The notes below the pieces were generated by a model, which was given only the letters and a program-made list of their open reading frames with translations, made no database searches and was not told the origin of the DNA. This document shows positions 1 to 7,601 of a stretch of DNA of 24,552 nucleotides, one piece after another. A program made the position numbers and the translations under genes. Origin of the DNA: Didymodactylos carnosus (lineage: Eukaryota; Rotifera; Eurotatoria; Philodinida; Philodinidae); NCBI GenBank assembly GCA_905250885.1, contig CAJNOQ010002400.1:1-24552 (forward strand). The letters run 5' to 3'. How positions within the stretch are numbered: the stretch's first letter is position 1; every line of letters begins with the position of its first letter.

Positions 1-327
1 AACTGACATTTTTAGAGAAAAATAGTATGATAAAATGAATGATATGTCTCTCTGTCTCTGCATATATACTTATATGTATTTATACATAGCTCGCTAGAAA
101 GCCGAATCACATTTAATTCATTAATCAACTAATTTGTATATAAATACATCTCGTTTTTACAAACAGTTTCTATATCATCATCCAAAAAATTAATCAAATT
201 TACATTTGTACATTGTCTTGTTTATGTTCCTTAGTTGTATCGGACTACGTCATATAATATCTGTGTTGTTCCATATTTAAGGCACAGTCGGAAGGCTCAA
301 ACGTGACGAGCTCAAATGCCGGGAGGC
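1..327. other. AT-rich stretch, no gene seen
   Basis: Simple AT-rich sequence with short TATA-like and (AT)n-like runs. No reading frame, RNA gene or clear repeat was seen. Read on the minus strand, about 260-327 continues the ORF1-like frame beyond its stop, but only in another frame and only for a few dozen codons, so it may be decayed 3' sequence of that ORF1. I could not find the CCHC zinc knuckles that usually follow in Jockey-type ORF1 proteins. Confidence 0.5.
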
Positions 328-942
328 TCATCTGTCGACTTGTAATCCAATGTGTACGAATGTATTACGATTCTGTACATCACTGAATGTAATTTTGATG
401 GTTCTGGTTGGAGTCTTCCCTTTTTTACCAGCTAATCGAATGACATTGATAACATCGAGATCGACAGCCTTTAATGCATCAACAATTCGATCTTCTGGTA
501 ATTCAAGGTCGACTCTTTTGACGAAATCAACCTTTTCCGTATCCTTGATTCTTTGGATTGATCGAGGAACATAAAGTTTTGCACCAGGATGACCATTTGC
601 TGATATAATTGTTGTAAAGTCATTTAATAAACGATTGAATAAACTGACGTTACTTGCATTTAATGTAAATGCACCAGATCGACTCAGTTGGATATCATTA
701 ACTTTGACATCATTTAAGTGCCGCTTTAATAAATCATTAAGTTGCAGCTTATTGACTTTAACACCCTCTAGAATCAGAGGGGCAACGTTGAATTTTGATT
801 GGCTTGTTCGACCAGCGAATGGACTTTTGCCAACGTGGCGGGTGTTTTCCCTTGAGTTGGTTGGTTGTGATTGGTTGTCGAGGCTTCTGGTACGATACGT
901 CGTGCCAACACCATCACCACCACCACCTTTTTTTGGAGCCAT
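328..942 (-). CDS. LINE ORF1-like (Gag-like) protein, C-terminally truncated
   Basis: 204 codons from the first ATG (complement of 940-942) to a TGA at 328-330. The basic, glycine-rich start (MAPKKGGGG) leads into a low-complexity Ser/Thr/Asn/Arg region of about 50 residues. A folded-looking part follows, ending in a block (residues ~150-204) with the pattern KTPTRTIKITFSD then NRNTFVHIGLQVD. That block resembles the RRM-like/pre-zinc-knuckle region of Jockey- and I-type LINE ORF1 proteins, which bind element RNA. The CCHC knuckles normally found downstream are absent, so the protein is truncated or frameshifted near 328. About 150 bases of pyrimidine-rich sequence (on its own strand) precede the ATG and would be its 5' UTR. 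It lies head-to-head with the ORF2 remnant at 1119-3622. The family call is by pattern only; a host gene with a similar fold cannot be excluded. Confidence 0.55.
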   Translation of the reverse strand: MAPKKGGGGDGVGTTYRTRSLDNQSQPTNSRENTRHVGKSPFAGRTSQSKFNVAPLILEGVKVNKLQLNDLLKRHLNDVKVNDIQLSRSGAFTLNASNVSLFNRLLNDFTTIISANGHPGAKLYVPRSIQRIKDTEKVDFVKRVDLELPEDRIVDALKAVDLDVINVIRLAGKKGKTPTRTIKITFSDVQNRNTFVHIGLQVDR

Positions 943-1118
943 CTCCAAACCCCAAAAAACCGAAAACTAACTTTTTGAATGACCAATAGAGTTGAGTAGT
1001 TGGTGAAAACAAAGAAAAACAGAGAAAGAAAAGCCAAAAAACTTAAAGTCTTTGGACTTTTAAATGACAGAGAACAGAAGACGAAGAAAGATAAAATCCA
1101 CTAAATAGACGAAGAAAG
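943..1118. other. Junction between divergent ORF1 and ORF2 pieces, with 14-bp direct repeat
   Basis: The 176 bases between the two LINE pieces are purine-rich on the plus strand, that is, pyrimidine-rich as the 5' UTR of the minus-strand ORF1. The 14-mer AGACGAAGAAAGAT occurs twice, at 1079-1092 and 1107-1120, the second copy running into the first ATG of the ORF2 piece. A small hairpin (AAAGTC-TTTG-GACTTT) lies at about 1046-1061. The repeat could be a by-product of the joining event. Confidence 0.5.
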
Positions 1119-3622
1119 ATGCGACTGATCGCGATCACGTCAGAAAGAGGAATGAACACACCATGCTCGATTGTTGTTTTCAATGGTAAACATCATGATG
1201 AAAAAATGGCAAAGGTCTTCTCGAAGCACTACAGCAATTATAATATCTCCTGGGAGAAGAGAACAAATAAATGGGGTGGTGTGTTAGTGGCTGTTCATCG
1301 TTCTATACCAGTACAGAAAGTCGAAGTGTTTCAACATATAAAGAACGTAATAGTCCTTGATATTGGCACGGCAGAAGATAAATTTCAATTAGCAACATGG
1401 TATTCATCTCCCAAAGAGAATCTGCCGGTAAAACTGTTTGACAACATCTTAAAACGAAACAGTAATACAATATTAATGGGTGACTTCAATGCCGAGCATT
1501 CATCATGGTCCAACTCTATCGACAATCATAAAGCCCACGTACTATATAACTGGTTAACGACAAAGACACTAGAAATTGTAAACAAATTCGTACCAACCTC
1601 TACTCGTTCAAATGCAACGATCGATCTAATCTTAGCTCCTTCACACATGATTGCAACAACATCCTTTAGTGTTCTTCCATCCATTGGCAGTGATCATTTT
1701 CCGATCATATGGACTCCTACAATCAAATTACATAAACGTGATCAACGTTACCCAATAATGGAAATTAATGGAATGAATGGAAATTAATAAAGTTATTTTT
1801 AGTATTTACTTTTTCCTTTTGGAACGATTTATCTTCTAAATCTAGTGATGTTATAGATTTCTTCACCACATACGAACGCTTTCTGGCACTGTTGACATCT
1901 AGATTAACATATGTTTCATATTGCCACTCATATAAACCAGCTCTTCCACCCCATATAATCAATCTCATTCAACAAAAGAAAATCATACCGACCTTAGCTA
2001 GGAAAACGAAACATCCATTTCACATTACACAATTGAAAGAAGTGTCAATTATAATACGTAAGGAAATGTTTGTACATAAACGTTCATCCTGGTTAAAGTA
2101 CTGTAGTACTTTAAATGAACCAAGTATCAAGCTTTTCTGGAAAAAAGCACGAAGACACTTCTCAACGTCCACTCCGCCGATCACCGGTTTCTTATCAAAC
2201 GGAGCTGTGATAGGTTCACCAAATGATATGTGTAAATTAGCAAAATCGTTTTATGACGAACAATTTGCGAGTCTCTGATAAAGTAATCAAAGCACTGCCA
2301 TCATCACACCACTCCTTCATATGCTCTGCATTTGGCCATTTTATGTCGTATCTGAGTATGCCATCCTACTGGACGATGGCTAAAATAATCTTACTATCGA
2401 AAAATAAACAAAATACAGTGGAAGTGAATGATACACGTCCGATTTCACTCTTGCCATGTCTTTTAAAAGTTTACGAAAAAAACTTTCTCGGGTATTTCCG
2501 TCGCCGGGTGGAGGATAATGGCATAATTTCAGAGGAACAAACAGGCTTTCGTCCTGGACACAATATGGCAGTTAGAATTGTATCGATTATTGATCAGATC
2601 GATCAGAGTTTAACAGTCAACACGGCTGCTGCGAGCTTGTTTGTTGGCTTTAAAGCGGCTTTCAATCAGCTGTAGTTCAATGGGCTTTTGTTGAAGCTTT
2701 TGGTTTGGAATATCCCCTTTACCTAATGGCATGGATTAAAGCTTATCTTTTGGAAAGATCAGCGTACATTTCTATCAACGATACAGTGTCCGATACCTTT
2801 GCGCTTCACAAACGAGTACCACAAGGGTCTTGTGTTGGACCTTATATTTTCATTGTATATCATTATGACATCCTAAATAGCATTTCACTGTTGCATTGGA
2901 AACATCTTTTCGCTGATGATTTAGCGATCCTAGTGTCATCTTCGGCACAGTGGCCTTCCGATGTTCTCATACATAATCTCATGGAGCAAGTAGGCAAGGT
3001 GATTTCACAACTAATGTCATATGCGTCTGTTTGGAAACAATTACCAGAAAACCTATTGGATTTTGTTCCATAAACAAGTAAATCCTATCATTCCTTATGA
3101 TATCATATGCAATGGACACTTGATATCTCGTTGTAATCAAATAAAATATTTAGGTACAGTTCTTGATAGTAAGTTGTCGTTTACCTCACATTGCAGCCAT
3201 ATTTTTTCAAAAATGAGGAAGAATATGGCAATATTTGAACATCTCTCAAGGCATCGTGTTCTAAATGAAGATGTGTCTTATAGATTATTTAATGCATATA
3301 TTAGACCATATTATCAATCATTTTTGAATATCTATCCGATCCTTTCCAGTTCTAAACGAAAACATATTGAAGCCTTTAATATTCAAATGTTTAGAATAAT
3401 CTATCGTTGGACGGATGCAACTAATGATGAGGTCAGTAATCTACCGAAATATAAACCTGTAGAAAAACTGATGCAAATACATTTTGCTAAATCATCCCGA
3501 ATATAATTACAACAAATCCATCCGTAATATCGGATTATCTACAGCATAGACTGTATTTGTTGTATATTTATGAATATTACAATAATCCAACTTTATTAAA
3601 AGAAAAAAGATTGTTAATATAG
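1119..3622 (+). pseudogene. Degenerate Jockey-like LINE ORF2 (endonuclease + reverse transcriptase)
   Basis: Broken ORF2 of a non-LTR retrotransposon. In order: an APE-type endonuclease (1119-1787) with WGGVLVAVH, the metal/phosphate-site block LMGDFNAEHSSWSN, an ATIDLILAP strand and GSDHFPII; a linker (about 1770-2278); reverse-transcriptase fingers and palm (2253-2675) with RPISLLPCLLKVYEK and EQTGFRPGHN; motif B RVPQGSCVGP and motif C FADD (2705-3073); thumb and connection with IKYLGTVLDSKLSF (3021-3506); and a last block, VISDYLQHRLYLLYIYEYY, in another frame to a TAG at 3620-3622. It is dead. The endonuclease lacks its N-terminus and its Asn-Glu-Thr-like catalytic site reads NGKH. RT motif A reads LFVGFKAAF, with Gly in place of the catalytic Asp. 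A TAG at 2673-2675 sits where Trp is expected. The frame changes at about 1770-1790, 2278, 2680-2705, 3040 and 3506. Between the linker (FYDEQFA) and SDKVIKALP a stretch of the RT N-terminus seems deleted. Confidence 0.9.
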
Positions 3623-5117
3623 AGAAATTTGACCAACAGTAAAAAACTTTCGATATGCAACGATGAAGGCCTATTCTTTTAATATGAATTGACTTTGAAG
3701 AGGTTATTGAATCTTTTCGAAACAGATTGAATTAGTTAAATTTGAGCACAAAATTGATGACTGTTTGATAGAAGTTTTGATTCAATTCAGTTTTATTTGT
3801 TCAACCATTGAGAAAGTTTCAATAATCATTAGAATTTCTTCGATAATTCTTTTAAAAATTTTTTCTAATGTTCAGATAGTTTTAGTCGAGTTCAACGTCT
3901 TTACTCTTGACTGTGACGACGTCATCATTATTTAATTTATTTTACACTCGAGTATTTTCTCCTTTTTTGACAATTTTTCCACTGGATGCAGAGTTAGACA
4001 TAACAGGTCAACATGGTCATTTATTCAACATTTATTTATTCGAATTCATTGTAATTAATCATAAAAGTAAAATGTAATTTAAAGAGGAATTTCTATTAGA
4101 CAGATCAAAAATGCGATTGATATCATTGATTGACTTATTTTCATCGAATGAAAATTAATTTGACGAAAAGATTTGATGAGAAAAATAACGCTAATTTCTT
4201 TTTTCCGAATATCTAACGTGAAGTTATTAATAAAACAACATTTTGTCATGCCAATATATTTATATTAAAAGATAAATTCGTCAAATAATTTCTAATGGTG
4301 GAACAACAAATAAAGATTATTTCAATAAAACTTTCTTACATTTAATTGTCGCCAATCCAATAAATCGTCAAAATGTCATTGATAGTCAATGATCGAATAT
4401 GAAATTGTTTGATTCTTGTTGATTGAATTCTTTCACTCTGACACACATCAATTCAACAAAATGAAGAGAATTGTTTCTTTCTATTTTCTTTTTCTTATTT
4501 CCAAGTTAAATATTGCTACATCATCGCACAAATATCAGGATATGTACTAAAACGCGATATTTGAGAGTCACTGCATGATGAGACAAAAAAAGTATGGAAT
4601 ACATACTAAGAACCGATATAGTCACCATTTATCATATAGCAGTTCACCGATAGTTTTATACCAGCCACAGTTCTAACAAATTTTGAACTAGTTTTTATCA
4701 CACCTTTAATAGGTTCTTGTGCAGTGATACTGATCGACAATGTATGACTAGGCAAATTTCTCATTGACATTGTGGTAAGCGTTGACTGGCTAAATTAATA
4801 GCAATGATTGAAAGTACATCATTTATCATTGAGGTTCGAAAAACCTGAATATCAACCATTTCAGTATTACACCAATCTTTTTATGTTAATTGACTTCGTG
4901 TTTGTGCAGATACATAAGTTAAAAAACTGATCAAGCACCACAACACAATCTTTGTGTTCATTTTTATTTAGTTTATAGAGTAGCCAACCTTGTAGCTTCA
5001 GAGCAATATGACTAACTGTCATATGCAATACTTATAGTTTTCTTCTAACCATATGTCATTCTTTCTCACGATAACATGCTGCAAATATTTTAGTGTAGGA
5101 ATGTAGTGATTGTTTTC
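3623..5117. other. AT-rich gene-poor stretch
   Basis: No recognisable gene, RNA or repeat in about 1.5 kb. The first few dozen bases could be LINE 3' UTR, but no poly(A) tail or short tandem 3' tail marks an end. The only item I would flag is the short signal-peptide-like reading frame at 4461-4550, listed separately. Confidence 0.5.
4461..4550 (+). CDS. Possible signal-peptide exon or micro-ORF (29 codons), unknown
   Basis: ATG followed by a basic residue pair and a hydrophobic run (MKRIVSFYFLFLIS), then a polar stretch to a TAA. The n-region, h-region and polar c-region order is that of a secretory signal peptide. It might be a first exon or a small secreted peptide, but there is no strong GT donor just downstream and no recognisable second exon. 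In AT-rich DNA, Phe/Leu-rich short frames arise easily by chance. Confidence 0.12.
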   Translation: MKRIVSFYFLFLISKLNIATSSHKYQDMY

Positions 5118-5387
5118 ATGAATATACAGCTAAATATGTTTTACAACCGCATTATTTGTTACAGAAAAGCCCAATGCTTGGAAACTTGGGCTAGCCCTTA
5201 CTACGCCATATAATCTCAACATGAGTTGAGTAAAAAGTTACAGAAAGGCAGTCTCGAGGACTGCGCGCGTAGTAAGGGCCAGTCCAAGTTTCCAAGACTT
5301 GGGCTTTTCTACAGCAAATAGTACGGTTGTAAAACATATTTAGTAGCATCAAACAAGTCGAGTTTAAAAAATCAAAATGAATATACA
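5118..5387. mobile_element. Fold-back element (MITE-like) with ~77-bp terminal inverted repeats
   Basis: Left arm about 5130-5206 (starting CTAAATATGTTTTACAACCG) and right arm about 5268-5343 are near-perfect inverted copies. Both carry the blocks AGAAAAGCCCAA and CTTGGAAACTTGG and the inner CCCTTACTACGC. The roughly 60-bp centre holds two further small palindromes: CTCAAC-ATGA-GTTGAG and GCAGTC-TCGA-GGACTGC. As a single strand it would fold into a long stem topped by two hairpins. An 11-bp direct repeat, ATGAATATACA, occurs at 5118-5128 immediately outside the left arm and again at 5377-5387. It could be the target duplication if about 33 bases at the right end belong to the element, but the asymmetry makes that uncertain. 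No coding capacity. Confidence 0.8.
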
Positions 5388-5422
5388 ATCCGAAGTGTGC
5401 ACTGAAAAATGGGGGTCAAATG

Positions 5423-5432
5423 AGGTCTTCAT
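5423..5432. repeat. 10-bp target-site duplication, left copy
   Basis: AGGTCTTCAT directly abuts the left terminal repeat of the element at 5433-5803 and is repeated exactly at 5804-5813 on its far side. A perfect 10-bp flanking direct repeat is strong evidence of transposase-mediated insertion. Confidence 0.88.
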
Positions 5433-5803
5433 AGGGGTGGCACTTTCCCGTTCCTTTTCAGAGTAACGGCAAAGTGGTATCTTTTATTTCAAAAGTAAAG
5501 ATTAAAGATAAAATGCCTATCTTTTTCTTTTCTAAGAAAAGAGAAAGTGGCACCTTTTCTTTTCCAAAAAAAGAAAAGCGGGATCTTTTCTTTTTCCAAG
5601 AAGAAAGGTGCAAAGAAACGTTTTTCCTTGGGAAAAGAAAAGATATTGTTTTCTTTTTTTTGGAAAAGAAAAGGTGCCACTTTCTCTTTTCTTAGAGAAG
5701 AAAAAGATAGGCATTATATCTTTCTTCTTTTTTATGTAAAGAGAAAGAAAAACTTTTCTTTTATCAATAAAATAAGAGGTAGGAAAGAAAAAGTGCCACC
5801 CCT
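5433..5803. mobile_element. 371-bp fold-back MITE with 14-bp TIRs and 10-bp TSD, Mutator-like size
   Basis: The terminal inverted repeats are AGGGGTGGCACTTT (5433-5446) and its exact complement (5790-5803), flanked by perfect 10-bp direct repeats. Inside lies a second, longer palindrome: 5512-~5580 pairs with ~5645-5715, starting AATGCCTATCTTTTTC on both strands and including GTGGCACC, which repeats the core of the terminal repeat. The centre is nearly pure purine/pyrimidine (TTTTCTTTT and AAAAGAAAA tracts). Long arms and a 9-11-bp duplication are typical of Mutator-like (MULE) non-autonomous elements; hAT elements make 8 bp and Tc1/mariner elements make TA. The open frames through it on both strands are by-products of this low-complexity composition. 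The precise ends and intact duplication point to a relatively recent insertion. Confidence 0.88.
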
Positions 5804-5813
5804 AGGTCTTCAT
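5804..5813. repeat. 10-bp target-site duplication, right copy
   Basis: AGGTCTTCAT, identical to 5423-5432. Removing one copy and the element gives a continuous pre-insertion sequence (…AAATGAGGTCTTCAT joined to TTTTCATGG…). Confidence 0.88.
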
Positions 5814-5818
5814 TTTTC

Positions 5819-6046
5819 ATGGTTTCAGAGATACAGACGTTTTCTGACGACACACCTGTCTTTTTATCGGTGACTATCAACAGTAATAAGATACCAGTGT
5901 CCAATGTGATGATTGGACGATTATCGAGGAACAATCAGTTGTATTTAAAGCCACAATATCTGATTGAAAAATTATCGGTATATTACGACGAAAACTCGAA
6001 CAAACAGGTATTTCTCCGCTTTCCAACACTAGTCGAAAGTACTTGA
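5819..6046 (+). CDS. Unrecognised 75-codon reading frame
   Basis: Begins with a true ATG six bases beyond the target duplication of the neighbouring MITE and ends in TGA. The predicted peptide has a beta-strand-like alternation (TPVFLSVTINSNKIPVSNVM) and fairly balanced composition, less biased than the chance frames around it. I recognise no domain. The MITE inserted just 5' of it, so if it belonged to a gene, the upstream part may have been separated. The pre-insertion upstream sequence shows no obvious coding continuation. Could be a chance frame. Confidence 0.2.
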   Translation: MVSEIQTFSDDTPVFLSVTINSNKIPVSNVMIGRLSRNNQLYLKPQYLIEKLSVYYDENSNKQVFLRFPTLVEST

Positions 6047-6932
6047 TATCTTTTGAAATGAATTGTGTATGAAAGTTAAAAATTGAGTACATTTTCCTTT
6101 GTTACTGCAAGTCTGTAATTAAAGATCTCGCAAAAAGACTTTAGAATTTATTTACATTTTAGACACTGGTCACACAGTCAGGTAATAATGAACAAATTTA
6201 TTAAAACCTAAATTGGATTGGAGTATAAGCGATTTTCATTAGTTGAAATACCTTCAACCAATTTATTTTGAAAAAGTTTAGAATAATGTTGTACTTTAAA
6301 TTAATTCGGATTAATTTACTTGTTCACAGAGATGTAAAATAATTTTCTTTAAATCTACTCGTAAAAAACGTCGTTGATATATATTCATTAAATCTAATTC
6401 CATCGCGTTACGTAAGACTATTTTAATACAGATCCCTTTTCGGATAAAATTACGTGCATAAGATAGCCCATAAAAAAACTAGCTTTAGGTATATATCTCG
6501 TGTAAAAAAAGGCCGTGACTAATAGGTGAGAAATAAAACAATATTCATTTTTCGTTACGCGATGACGCTAACAATAGGGTAGTTTTGTTTAAACTCGCTG
6601 CACAAAAATGTAAGATAATAAAAAATCGATTAATTTATCAAAAGATAGTTTTATTCCCGTAGACATAATCAGTAATAATCAATTTTGAAAATGTCAAGCT
6701 GTGTAAAGATACCGCTCGTGACAATATATGGGATGAATAAAGGAAATTTTTTCATGTTGAGGTAGTATATTGAATAATACTCTTCAAAAACCAATTCTTG
6801 CATTTAGTAGCAGAACAAAATATGTTTTGGTACACTTTTGACTATGCTCTACAAGACAGTGATAACGAGTTTCCAAAATGTTTAATTCGAACTTTGGACC
6901 TCCGAGGTTACGCGTTTAAGCCGATATACCTT
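6047..6932. other. AT-rich stretch, nothing recognised
   Basis: No coding region, RNA gene or repeat that I can support. A frame that is open over 6798-6992 has no ATG start and runs into the inverted repeat at 6933, so I do not call it. Confidence 0.5.
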
Positions 6933-7194
6933 ACGAGGGAACGTTCAGAACTGATAAATCGTTTTTTAAATTTTAGTGTTCCCAACTTGTAGAGCTTGTT
7001 GAGTTATTAACTAACATAATAATCATTCGGGCTAACAATGCGTTATAAGATTAAATCTATATATGTAATGTTCAATGCCTATGTGTCTGTGGGGTCAAAG
7101 GTCAACAGGAGTGGGGCAGTGGCTAGCCTTTGAGTTTTAACTTTGGCTCAGACACACAGACATTCGCTTCATTCAGTTCTGAACGTTCCCTCGT
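6933..7194. mobile_element. Inverted-repeat unit with perfect 22-bp ends
   Basis: The 22-mer beginning ACGAGGGAACGTTC (6933-6954) recurs as its exact complement at 7173-7194. A second, imperfect inverted pair lies inside: CCTATGTGTCTG at about 7078-7089 followed by GGTCAAAGG, against CTTTGGCTC then AGACACACAGACAT at about 7143-7163. This gives a nested stem typical of fold-back/MITE elements. No clear target-site duplication was found (TTA and TGA lie just outside), so the ends may be eroded or the element may extend further. Confidence 0.6.
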
Positions 7195-7601
7195 GAGTTA
7201 TAAGAGTAAAACGAATTATGCACATTTATAAAGCTCAACGGCCTCTATCGTGGTGCATTCTGATTGGTTGGACAAACAAACTATTTTTCAATTTTTTCGG
7301 CAGTGGTATTTTCTGTGACATAAACCTTTCTTTCAGAAAAGGGAATTATTGGTGATCAGCTGCAGCTAAAATATGAACTCGAAATAATGAGGTCCACTCT
7401 GATCTTTCCTATCATGTGAGTGGCTATATATCGAAACTTGTGACATAGATATTTCGTGATATGTGAGAAAAGGAGGTGAAATTTTCAAGATGGCAATCTT
7501 ATAATAAGATCAACTTTCTAATTTGTTCCGCTAATGTATAACTCTAATAATGATAATGGAACGTCGGTTTTTATCGGCAAAAAATGGTTTCTGTTTTGCT
7601 T
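7195..7601. other. 3' flank of the ABCG gene
   Basis: AT-rich sequence downstream of the minus-strand transporter stop codon. No AATAAA on the minus strand was seen close to the stop, so the polyadenylation site is not placed. No other gene recognised. Confidence 0.4.

Noticed and set aside
350-989. Plus-strand open frames opposite the ORF1-like gene
   Set aside because: They are antisense shadows with low-complexity peptides (poly-His/Pro from the GGT repeats) and no domain; the minus-strand frame is the coherent one.
5474-5873. Four overlapping Phe/Lys-rich open frames on both strands
   Set aside because: They are produced by the purine/pyrimidine palindromic core of the MITE, which lacks stops in most frames.
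6798-6992. 64-codon plus-strand frame (…YTFDYALQDSDNEFPK…)
   Set aside because: No ATG (starts at TTG), no domain, and it runs into the inverted repeat at 6933.
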